A DNA stretch of 64,000 nucleotides from Morinoia aosen (Eukaryota; Arthropoda; Malacostraca; Amphipoda; Talitridae): assembly GCA_030386875.1 (NCBI GenBank), contig CM059560.1, positions 21,446,683-21,510,682 on the forward strand, in the 5' to 3' direction. Shown piece by piece: positions 1-10,600 of this stretch (positions within the stretch are counted from its first letter, which is position 1; each line of letters begins with the position of its first letter). The translations under genes were made by a program, and so were the position numbers. The notes under the pieces were generated by a model, which had not been told where the DNA came from, did not search any database, and saw only the letters and a list, made by a program, of their open reading frames with translations.

Positions 1-368
1 TTTGAAATACGAGATCAAGTGCATGATGACGTACTATTGTGATACAAAATGAACTATCTCGAACAGGCTGTTTCTGCTACTGACTCTCCAATTAATTAAT
101 TCAGTGTTACTAGAGTTCGGTCGGTGAAAATTTATTATTTTACATTTCCGCAATAGAATGGAATAACAATGGCATTTTCTCAACTTATCGTGACGACAAT
201 TACAATAGCAATAGATAATTGCATAATTTATAATATTGAAATCTTTTTATTAAAATAATCGTGTAGTTTAGATATAGAATAATCTCCAGAATGATGGTAT
301 TTGGCATGCATCACGGTATGCATCACTGGTGGTCGTGGTAGAATGGGGGCAGCACCTATCTTTTGCCC

Positions 369-444
369 CGTACGCTGCTAGGATTCGAACTGCTGACGCC
401 TTCCTGCGAAGGGCGCGTTCTTTTAACCACATGGCCGCGGTGAC
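369..444 (-). mobile_element. tRNA-derived SINE head
   Basis: On the minus strand this has a Pol III B-box-like AGTTCGAATCC (380-390) and an A-box-like GGCCATGTGG (427-436), spaced as in a tRNA gene. The rest folds poorly: the acceptor arm has no partner. It therefore looks like a SINE head rather than a working tRNA. The body probably continues toward position 290. The A box resembles Ser/Leu-type tRNAs. Confidence 0.5.
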
Positions 445-703
445 CACAAGGCAACTTTAATGTTATAAACAACAACTCAGCCACCCATATTTCAGGAACG
501 GTGATTGATCTTACCTTGACCATCCCTGGTATGATTCGCTGTTCAGAAACGAAAGCTTTTGAGAGAGTAAGGAACGTTTCCGACTGACGCCGCTAGGCGC
601 GCGCTGATCACGTATTTTTGATGTTTGCGTGCTCGATACTGTGGTGCTCGGCAGTCGGCGTCTCAGTTAGTGTGATCTACCGTGGTGTTATCTCAGTATG
701 AGA

Positions 704-711
704 GCAGTCAG
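704..711 (+). repeat. 8-bp target duplication, left
   Basis: GCAGTCAG here is repeated exactly at 1277-1284, flanking the 565-bp MITE. An 8-bp duplication is the hallmark of hAT transposition. Confidence 0.75.
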
Positions 712-1276
712 CGTGGAGGGAGTATACATGGAGGGAGCATAGTCGTCTGTGAAGAGAACCAGTTTTTGAGATTTCTCCCATGTTTGTGGTAACCAATAGC
801 CGTCTCGCAAGTGTGACGTCAGCACGGAAGCCAGTTACCTACTAACTACGCTAGGGTGCGCACATGCTCGCTGATTGCTCTTCCAGCTGTTGAGTTTATC
901 GTAATCATTAATTTGGGATTTTAAGACTCCGAAAGATAATAAATTGTGTTTCCTCACTCGAGGACACTTAATAATATCAAAATTACTAGCAAAGATACAT
1001 TAAGAGTTAAAAACTGTAAAGATTACAGGCCCTTGAATATAACAAATTAGAGAGCGACTTGCACGCGCACCTCATCCTTCGATTTGTGGAGCGGTACTAA
1101 TCTTGCTTTGGCAAATGAACGAGTTGTAGAGGAGGCGAGGAGGAGCCAACTTCAGCCAAGCGTCTGTGGTTGGCTCACGTGTGGGGCCTTGCCAATGCCC
1201 CAGTCTCCCAACTTTTGCAGCTAATTTGAACCCGATTGGAATCGGTTATGCTCCCTCCATATATCCTAGCTCCATG
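712..1276 (+). mobile_element. hAT-like MITE, 565 bp
   Basis: The element is bounded by an 8-bp direct repeat GCAGTCAG (704-711 and 1277-1284). Its ends are imperfect terminal inverted repeats of about 34 bp (712-745 against 1243-1276) with roughly 27 matching positions, including a perfect GGAGGGAGCATA core. There is no transposase ORF, so it is non-autonomous. Copy B lacks it and shows the empty site, so it is polymorphic between the copies. Confidence 0.75.
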
Positions 1277-1284
1277 GCAGTCAG
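1277..1284 (+). repeat. 8-bp target duplication, right
   Basis: Second copy of GCAGTCAG. The TTA target of the next element begins at the following base (1285-1287). Confidence 0.75.
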
Positions 1285-1287
1285 TTA

Positions 1288-2878
1288 AGGGGTGTTTACA
1301 CTAGGGGACATTTCGGCTGTGAGGCGCGACTCGTGTAGCCGAAGCTCACCACTGAGGCTCAAATTTGTGTGTGTGAGCCCGAAGTTCCCGATTCGCTTTG
1401 GTTGAATCCGTGGAGCGGCTACACGTGTGCGAGGCGCAGCTCTAGACAGGTCAGTGTGCGGATGGCAGTCATCAAATGAGGTTGCGCCTCTCGCTCACCC
1501 GTAATGGCTGACTCAACACTGCCACGAGAAACTACACTGCTTCTAATTGAAATGTTCTAAGCCCATCAATGCATTTGGCAGACTAAAAGCTGCGAATATA
1601 AGGAGGCTGCTTTCCATTTTATTTTAATGAAAATGAACGAATATAGTAACATTTCACTCATGCAAATAAAAAAGAGATTACGTAGCTACGATGCAGCAAC
1701 AATATTTACACAAGCTCGTCGACGGCAATCCATATTTCAAAGCAGCAGGCCACACTGACTGGTTTTGTGCTGCATGGCTGCCACTTTTGTTTGACCAAAA
1801 AATCTAGTGTGACCTCAAAAAATATCGAGAAACATCTAGATTTAAAAATAAAACATCCAAAAATATATCTAGAAATGAATTAATTATCTACTATAATAAA
1901 TTAGTTGAACAATAGCATATAAGGATATTTATATCATAAATCGCTTTATATTAGGCAATTTATCTTTATATGAATTATCTAGTATCCTGATATTTACCCT
2001 AATAAAGCTTGGTATCCAAATATTCTTCAATTCCACACGTGTTGCGAGTAGAAAGGTCAGTCTCTATTGCATTGCAATTATCAATGCTCAGATTCCTACT
2101 TAAAAACAATTGTTTTAAGGCTTTCACACCGCTATCTTCATCACTTTTAATAATTTTGCAATTACTATTACTAAGTAAGTTGATTCTACTTCATTAGATT
2201 CATTGCTTTAGTATATAACTGATACACCAAGTAGTTTCATGATAGAAATATCATTGCTTCCATCCAACAATAAACTGAACTCATTATTACCAATATCATT
2301 GGTCAGTCTTTCGTCAAAATGAGGCCACAATACATTCTTGATAATCTATGTGCATTTTATTCCATGATTTTTTTATATCATCACTAGTTTTGCAATTGGA
2401 GATAGTGTTCTTTAGCTTATGAACCGTGAAATAGCCGTCTTGGTGTCGTTCATAATCTGAACATAACACTATCAGAATTTGGTTGCCTCACTATTCAGAA
2501 TATTTGCTTAAGTGAATTAACAAATATAATAAGAATGAAGTAGAAAACAACCATTATGGTAAATTCCTAATTCGAATTTACAGTAATCTGTCATATACAT
2601 AGCTTAAATGTAATTCTAGCTAGAAAATTTCTAGCACGCTGAAAAAACTATATAGATTTTATAGCTAATATCTAGGTTCGAAATTTTACATCTAGGCATC
2701 AGCAAAAACATCTAGATCTAGCTATATAATATCAAGAGTCGCAGCCCTGTTGAGCAGCGCGCGCTCCATGGCTCGCTCCGATGGTGTCTAGTCTAAACGC
2801 ACATGTCTCTTGTGAAGCTCCACACGAGGCGTCTACACGTGAGCCTGCAGCAAAATGTAGACCAGTGTAAACGGCCCT
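1288..2878 (+). mobile_element. DNA transposon, 1591 bp, TTA target duplication
   Basis: The left end AGGGGTGTTTACACTAG (1288-1304) and the inverted right end AGGGCCGTTTACACTGG (2862-2878) match at 14 of 17 positions. TTA flanks both sides (1285-1287, 2879-2881). Copy B shows the empty site with a single TTA. A 3-bp TTA/TAA duplication is typical of PIF/Harbinger elements. The interior, however, has a minus-strand remnant resembling a hAT transposase, so the class is uncertain. No intact transposase is present. Confidence 0.7.
2010..2345 (-). pseudogene. hAT-type transposase remnant
   Basis: Read on the minus strand from about 2342, one frame gives FDERLTNDIGNNEFSLLLDG followed by SNDISIMKLLGVSVIY. 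This resembles the catalytic-core start of hAT transposases, whose usual form is F-S-L-I-x-D-E-S-T-D. A stop follows, then a shift to a frame with an LKQLFLSRNLSI-like stretch near 2110, as in the same family. The Asp of the IDEST box is retained (LDGSND). It is broken by stops and frameshifts and cannot make a working enzyme. The call rests on recall of the family, not a search. Confidence 0.5.
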
Positions 2879-2940
2879 TTACTGTCAGTAAGTCACTCAA
2901 GTCAGTACTCAGTACTCAGTAGGCGTCCAGCCATCACATC

Positions 2941-4104
2941 GGGAGCATTTTTGCGGTGCCCGTTTTTTCGATATTCTAATGTACGCTGCAATTGAAAATC
3001 CCGCCAGTTTGAGGTGCGATCTGTGATACGGTTTTTATTGGCAAAAAAAACTATAGAAATTTATCGGCAAGTGTGTGACGTGTATGAAAATAACGCAATG
3101 AATGAAAGTTCAGTTCGGAAATGGTGCATTCAGTTTAAAATGGCCGAACTGACCTTCACGATGAAGTTAAGTGGACGCACTAGCCTTGTGACTGACAAAC
3201 TGGTCGCTAAAGTTGATGGAAAACATTTGTGAAAACCGCCTTTCACAACAACGGAACTTTCGCTTTGTTTTCCACAAGTTTCACGGACTTTGTTGTTTGA
3301 AACTATCACACAAAAGCTAGGCTACAACAAATTTTATCCGAGATCTGTGCCAAAAATACTTTTAGACCACCTTTAAACGTCAGCGGATGGGGGCAGCTTT
3401 GACATTTTTGGAACCCTACGACAGACATGTTGATTCATTACTGGATCGGATCTTAAGTGGTGACGAGACGTGGGTGAGACACATCAATTGCAAGACTAAA
3501 TTACAGTCAACGCGGTGGGGACACACAAGTTTCCTAAAAAAACAAGAAAATGTTTGCAAACCTTGTCACCAAGAAGATTATGGTGACTGTTTTGGAAGAG
3601 ACAAGGTGTGCTTCTGATATATTTTCTCAAACGTGGTGCTAAACAAACTCTGAGCGGTACTACCAAACTTTGCGCAACCTTAGGAGAGCAGTTCAAAACG
3701 AGTGCCGAGGAAAGTTGATGTCTAAAATTTTGTTTTTGTACGACAATGCCCAATCTCACATGGCAAACCGCACTCAAGAACTCCTTAATTTATTCAAATG
3801 GGGGATTTTCCATCATCCGTTCTTTAGTTCCGATCGTGAACATAGTGATTTTGACTTGTTTCCGAGAATGAAGAACTGTATTACACCGAGTTTAAAATTT
3901 ACCGTGCTCTCTTTAGTGCTTAGCAGTGACCATTTCCCTATTAAGTTGATCTTATCAATGCGACAGGCTGACGGACGTGTTGAGCCAGAGGGATGGAATT
4001 TTAGAAAGGGCAACTCGAAGCAATATTGCGTAAACGGAATGTGGAGAAATGTCCATGAACTTCAAATGTGGAGAAATGCTCATGATCTTGAAAATACCGG
4101 GTAA
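2941..4104 (+). pseudogene. Mariner transposase, degenerate
   Basis: The pieces lie in order but in different frames. The N-terminal helix-turn-helix region is at 3014-3232 (MRSVIRFLLAKK, then SSVRKW and SGR). The start of the catalytic core is at 3387-3617 (MGAALTFLEPY, SGDETWV). The rest of the core is at 3670-4000 (DNAQSH, then SDFDLFP). The three Asp positions of the mariner DD34D triad can be seen in GDETWV, YDNAQSH and SDFDLF. At least two frameshifts and several stops separate them, so no functional transposase is made. The I-type LINE follows directly. Both copies of the duplication share it, so it predates them. Confidence 0.85.
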
Positions 4105-6890
4105 TCCAGACTCGGCAGTAGCCGAGCTTTGCATAGGATTAGTTGCGCTGTTAAGAGATGGGTGCCCAAGTATATGAGAAGGTGGTATTATGCTAAGCCA
4201 TGGTGGACAGCAGACTCCAAAGCGGCATGGTGGGAAGGAGAAAAATGCTCCAGGATATATAAGGACGGGACTGATGGAAGATAAAGTGAAGTGGAAAGAG
4301 CGATGGCAGTGGCGGCAAGGACTTTCAGGAAGGCAAAGCTGGCAGTCTCAGCGCAAACACTCCAAAAGGCTGCGTGTAAGTGAAAATAAACAGAATCCGA
4401 GGAAGAGCGTGGAGACAAATAAAAATGCTAAGCGAAATGCTAATCCATGGCGTTCATCGCTGAAGGCCATCACGAAAAAAAATAGCAGAGACATTCAAGA
4501 CCGTACCCAGCGACAGCAACTATTCCAATCAAATTTCACTGCATCCGCAAATTATTGAACAGATCGCAATTGACTTCACAACGACGACAAAAAACCATAT
4601 AATGTATTATTTACTATGTGTGAATTATCATTTACCATCAAGAGAAACAAAATCACGCCACCTGGACTGGATATAAGTAATCTTATGATCAAGTTATTGG
4701 CCGACCAATGCTATACAATATCTGTTAAAAGTATAGAATAAACCATGGAATTCCGAGTACGTCTACTAACCGTAGAAACAAGCCATTGTAATCACTATCC
4801 CGAAACCCGGCAAAGATCATACCAACCCTAACATCTATAGACCTAGCTCACTGAAGAGTTGTTTTTTGCACAACACGTAAAAAAATGATAAAAAGGCGGT
4901 TAATGGAATACCTTGAAAACGAGATAATCTTTTCTAGTGCACACGTGGCTTCAGAAGACATCGGGCAACCATAGATCATCTATAGCTTGTACGGTTTGAT
5001 TACATACGACTGTCGCTGGCAAATAACAAATTTGTCATAGCAGTGTTTTTTGATTTGGAGAAAGCTTATGTAAGAGATCTGGAGACAGTTCGTTTGAAGG
5101 GACGATTATCAAAATTCGTACGGGAATTTATCAAAAATAAAAGATTTAAAGTAAAACTAGGAGAAGGAATGTCTCAAGCTAAAGATCTAGCCGAAGGAAC
5201 GCCGGAGAGCAGCACTGTTAGTGGCACTCATTTTGTGTGAAAAATAAATTCATTTGCAAGTGAAATTCCACCTGGGGTATTCAGCTCATTGTTCTCGGAC
5301 GATCTTCTCATCACATTCGCAGACTGCGACAAGGCTTAAAGTACAAGCAGCGTTACAGACAACAACAGATGAAGTCACTCGATGGGCAATGCAAGATGGG
5401 TTCAAATTCTCCTCAGCGTAGACAATCGTGATGCATTTTTATGAAGGGTGCGAACCAACACTGATTCCAACCAAAAAAATGGAAGGGAAAATAAACCAAT
5501 TAACCGTCGAAAGTACTAAATTTTTTGGTCTCCACTGGGATAGAAGACTCAATTGGATTACCCATATTAATGAGACGAAAGAAAAATTTAGAAATGACTT
5601 GAACCTGATAAAATCTGTGTCTGCGTATACTTGGGGTGCAGATCAAGAGATTTTAATGAGAATATACAGATCCCTCATCCGTTCAAAAATTGATTGTGGC
5701 AGTATAAAAATTGATTATGGCAGTATGTATGGTTCTGCCAGTGTAGAGTTGCCGAAGGAACTTGATATCGCAAACGAGACAATTATTCGTATCAGCACGG
5801 GTGCATTTAAGACAACATCAATAGTGAACCTCCACATTATCTGTGGCAAATCAAAATTAAAATTAAGATGAAGTGACCTGCAACTCTGATATTTCTTCAA
5901 GCTCAAGTGCCATTTTCGCAACTCGGCATATTGTTGTGTCAACAATTCTAACCTTTAATTGTTTTTTTAGTTGCCTAGTGCATATCAGATCCAGTGTAAT
6001 CCAGAGAATACCGCAGGCTAAAACTCAGTATAACATTCCAGCTCAGCCAGTCCAATCGAGCTTTACATTTACATCATTTGTCGTGAATTCTCAGGGGATC
6101 AGAAGTAGAGCGACACATGTCGAATTTAAAAAAGAAGAAATGGCCCAATCCATCATAAGACACGAGCACGGAAGTAAGACGATAAGATGTCAAAAACATA
6201 AAATCACCTACACTTATGGATCAAAGTCACCGACAGGAGTTGGAAGCAGCGGCTGTAATGGGCGACATCATCAGAAGCGTCTCTCTCCTAGTCGGGGCAA
6301 GTGTTATGACCGCCGAACTGCATGTCATCAAACTCGCCATAAATATTATAAATGTAACGCAATTCTAGGATTTTGTAATATGCTGCGACTCCATGAGCTC
6401 CATACAATTGATCGATAGCTATACTGAAAATAATCAACTTCCAAAAAAGATAATGATGGAGATGCACCAAATTATTTTAGACGGAAAGAATATCACAATC
6501 ATTTGGGTTACATCACATGTGAACGTAGTCGAAATTGAAGACACAGACCAGACGGCAAAGGCAGCAACAGCAGCAAGACCTGCTGAATTTGTGCCGATTC
6601 CCTATATCGACTGGTTCCCGGTAATCAGGAGAAGAACGTACGCGATTTGGAACCTGGAATGGCAACAGACACTTGGAGACTCGAGAAAAAAACAGCCCCG
6701 GAACGTGGAAGAAACCGACTTTAAATTGAGCCGACAGAAAGAGATGGTCATTAATAGGTTGCGACTGAAGTACTTGATCAGTTGTGAGTTTCTTGGTGTA
6801 GTTGCCTCCGTGGAGCACTAAGTGGATAAAATCATAATAATGACGATAAATATGGTGACTGAGTGAGGGGAGGTGCTGGTAAGGCACCGT
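4105..6890 (+). pseudogene. I/Jockey-like LINE with RT and RNase H, degenerate
   Basis: Broken frames run in the order of a LINE ORF2. Basic linker sequence after the endonuclease (KPWWTADSK-like in copy B) is at 4150-4556. Reverse transcriptase starts at 5043 with VFFDLEKAY, then EGTPESS in place of the usual G-x-P-Q-G-S, then SDDLLITF near 5298 where the YADD box belongs. The thumb region is at 5428-5871 (FFGLHWDRRLNW, WGADQEILMRIYRSLIRSK). RNase H-like sequence follows at 6250-6820 (IIWVTSHVNVVEIEDTDQTA, then PYIDWFPVIRR). RNase H after RT is typical of the I group. Many stops and shifts make it dead. No 5' ORF1 is seen; the upstream side abuts the mariner. Confidence 0.8.
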
Positions 6891-7547
6891 TGTGGTGTCT
6901 TCTGATGTAGAACTTTATAGGTAGCAAAATAATCAAAAGGAACGGATCAAGCATTTTTTAATTGTGAATGTTTCATTGAAACCAATTTCCTATGAGGTAT
7001 GTTACTCGATTTCTATAGTGATGGTATTTATAAGTACCCGAAAGAGATCTATGGACTGCATCGCTTAGTATGGGGAGTTAGAACAGTTGGCACTTGAAAT
7101 TCGTAACATTTAACGTGATATGGTGTAAGCTTTTGAGGATCTGGCGGGCCTAAGTTGCTGTTACTAATGTTACTGTGAAATCATCATTGCATAAGTCCGG
7201 AATTAACTTTGCTAGAATTACCAAAGCGGTAGCTAATTGGTTTCTGATCAAATTTTTCGTTAACTGAGGTCATTATTATTATTTCTGAATTTTTATCTTA
7301 ATTTATGGACTTCTATTTTAATTGGTTTAAATGAGAAGTGATCATGTGTGAGAGCAACTTTAATTGCACGTACTATTGAATCCCCGTTCCTTCACTCCAT
7401 ACTAAATGGTGCTTTCCACTCTCTAGAACATGTAAGTTGTCTTCAGAAAGGCTAAAATTAACAATCTAATCAACATTCTTGCCCTGATGTGAGGTAATGC
7501 ACAGGGGCTGACTACGTTGAACCACTGCTAAGTAACCCAGGCTAAAG
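6891..7547 (+). other. Intergenic / 5' flank of NUDT2, nothing recognised
   Basis: This stretch has no coding signal or repeat that I recognise. It must contain the NUDT2 promoter or 5' untranslated exon(s), but no clear TATA box or initiator stands out. An AACCCAG just before the start codon could be a splice acceptor for an upstream non-coding exon. Confidence 0.4.
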
Positions 7548-7659
7548 ATGTCGGTGAGGCGAGCAGCAGGTCTTGTAGTCTACCGAAAGGTTGCCGGTAG
7601 AATCGAGTATCTCCTGATGCAGGCAGCTAACCCGCCCCGTATCTGGACCCCACCGAAAG
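7548..7659 (+). CDS. NUDT2: NUDT2 exon 1 (coding part)
   Basis: Encodes residues 1-37 plus one base of codon 38, from ATG to ...IWTPPK-G. The donor is AAAG|GTTTGT. It supplies the first strands of the Nudix fold and the WTPPK substrate-pocket stretch. The exon is 112 bp. Confidence 0.92.
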
Positions 7660-10600
7660 GTTTGTGCTCTGCTATTGAGCCCTTGGGGTGCTGAAAGCGT
7701 TCAAAAATCAGTGCATTAATCATTCCCAGGGAAACGACAGAGCTAATTTCAATCATAGAAACTAGCATGCTTTTATGTCTTATCTGTTCTAAAACTGTGG
7801 ACCCTGAAATATTCGTAGAGACTTTGCACCACCGAGGTTTACTTCTGTTTACTGTCGAATAAATATTGGTTTCATTAATTACTGGCACAAGGCCAGGTCG
7901 TTACCAGAAAGTTATAGGATGTCCTGAAAATGTGTTAATTGAAGACGAGGCACCGGCATAGATCTGAAAACTGCTCAGTGCTCATAGTTGATCCTCATTA
8001 GTAATCTCATGAAGAAATATCGGCATCAGCCCAAATCACAGCTACGTTCTAAATTCGTATTCTCTATCCTCACAGCCGGTAAAATGATCCCATTGCACGT
8101 GCTCTGAACAGATATGTTAAATTACCAATGCACGGAATGTCTGAATCAATATACGTTTTCTGAACAATCAGGCTGAGTTACTTATCTTTTTGGTTTATCT
8201 ATCACATACCTCAACGCATACGAGTGATTTGGTGACGTTTGCTCGTAGCACGCTATGGGAGGCGTACAGCTTTTATTGTACAGCTCTACAGCATTTATTG
8301 GCCTTAATTAAGTTTGCAAAAGGTTATGGCAGCTCGCACTCTTCAACACTAAACGAGATTGGAATTGATCTGTTTAACCCGCAAAAATAACTTCATTGAA
8401 AGCTGATTGCTTATGATAGAATTAAAAGGGCAATTTTTTGGGAATCTAATGCATAAAATGAAAAAGAGAACCAATGTAAAAGGGAAATTTCTTTAATTGC
8501 AAACGTTTTAGAATCCCCGACTCCATGTTCAGTGCTGTAAAAAAACGGTTATAAACAAATTCCAGAATTATTAGAAACTAATGGCAATATACAAAACATC
8601 GACAAGCGAAATCTGTAGCAAAGACATTAGATTTCAGCTTAGCCAAAAAATCGTCAAGGAGTTGCTACAGGGTTGCCAGACGACGTTATTTAATTTCGTT
8701 CCAAAGCAGCCTACGCTGCAGCTAGTGACCGCCAGAGGTCCGAATTTTCAAGTTGGCGCCGGTACAGCTTGACTCGGAGACCCTTCAGAAGCACTTCATA
8801 GTGGTAACAAGCCCTCAGGAAATCCATATCACATGCTGCTTTATCCTTTTTCTGCCAATTCCACTCCACGCACCGAAATTCATTTAAAATTGACTATCCA
8901 TAGAGATTGCGTATAGTAAAATTAAATGGGCGATTTTTGGGAATGTAATGCGTAAAATGATAAGAAGAACCAGTGGAAAAAGGAAGATTCTTTTAGTTGC
9001 AAAAGATTCGGAATCTTCGATTCCATATTCAGTACAGTAATGCAAACAAAAACGGTAATGAATTTTTTCATTACCGTTTTCGTTCTTTGTTCTACAGCAC
9101 TGAAAAGAGAATCGGAGATTCCGAAACGTTTGCAATTAAAAAAATCGTCCCTTTGACATTGGTTTTTCTTCTCCTTTTTCAAGCTGATTGTTCTGATGGA
9201 TTTTCCTTGACGTCCGAATGAAGGTTAAAAAGTTGGGGTAAAAAAGTTATAGATGAGAAAAGGATCATTAGTTTTCAATTTATTGTTTATTGCTCAATTA
9301 GGTGGAAAGTGAATGAAGTAATTTCGTCTAATTAAATGAGTGCTGATGTTGGAATTATGGAGGAACAATGGCGTTGTTCTTATGGTTGAACCATCAGTTC
9401 TCGTTTGCTTTACTTGTCACGAACAAGGTTCTAAATGTCTTTTACGGAAAAGTTAATTTGTAATAGTGAGGGATACCTTTCAGCGAGAAAACATTCTTTC
9501 TGACAGTAAATAATTAAGGAGATCTTACTGTTGAAATTATTGGGGGGCTTCTGTGGTAAAATTTGAAAGATATGAATTCCGTTGAAAAATTTGACTATTA
9601 TATTTTACTTCTTAAAACACGGTCTCGATCCGCACACAAACCCCCTCGGGGGGATACAACCATTGTATCTATAGGAATTAGTGCTCCCAGGATGAACTGG
9701 TGAAGTCCCGAGCTGAGAATTAGGTTGGCCTTCATTTTTTTGAAACAAAATATCGTTTGTTTTGTTAAGGACCATCTTTTTTCGGTTCATTGCTGTCCTG
9801 TTTTTCAGCACCTACTACTTTCTTCTTCGACTTACATCTTATTTCCGAACCTTCCTTCCTAATTCACTGTTTCTATACGCGTGGGAACATACCTTCTTCA
9901 TAGATTCCGCGTTCCCTTAACTCCTTACCAAATAATGGCTTCTTCCTTCCTCTTTTTGAACATCTGTTGTGGTAAGGGAGGCTAAATCTAAATTATAATC
10001 AATCAATCCGTGCACAAACTATTCCTCTCTGTGACGTGATTGCTCTTCATGTAACAAGTCTACAGAACATACGATACGCACTCATATGGAAATAATTGTA
10101 AATCATCACGGGTGGCATTTTTGGTTCGATTGGCTGAAGTCCCGTTCATTTTTACAGGTCATGTTGACCCTGGCGAAGATGATCTGCAGACCGCCAAACG
10201 GGAGACGCTGGAAGAGGCTGGGCTGGACGACAAAGAGCACTACATTGTAGACCTAAACTTTAGGAGAGAGTTACACGTGAGTATTGATAAATAGGGTAGA
10301 AACTTGAGCGTTCATGTAATTTTTGAAAATCATCTACCTGCTTCAAAGTGTAATTCATCAAAATTGACTTTTTCAGCGAAACTTAAAAAGGGCAACTAAA
10401 TCAGTTTACTTTTATCATGATTCTAGAATTATTGCAGAAGTCTTTCAACATGAACGATGATGAGTGAATTTTTCAGCAAATAAAAAACTGTGTCCTGAGA
10501 AGTTAAAAATTTCTCCTGTGCGTTGGCTTGAATACAGTGTTCACTTATTGTTGTCCGCAGTGCAGGTAAACAATTTCTTTCAACACGTTCACCACGTTGC

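Noticed and set aside
369..444. Functional tRNA gene on the minus strand
   Set aside because: The acceptor arm has no 3' partner and no clear anticodon loop forms; it fits a SINE better.
8884..9221. Three overlapping frames on both strands
   Set aside because: They mirror each other because they lie on the two arms of an inverted repeat.
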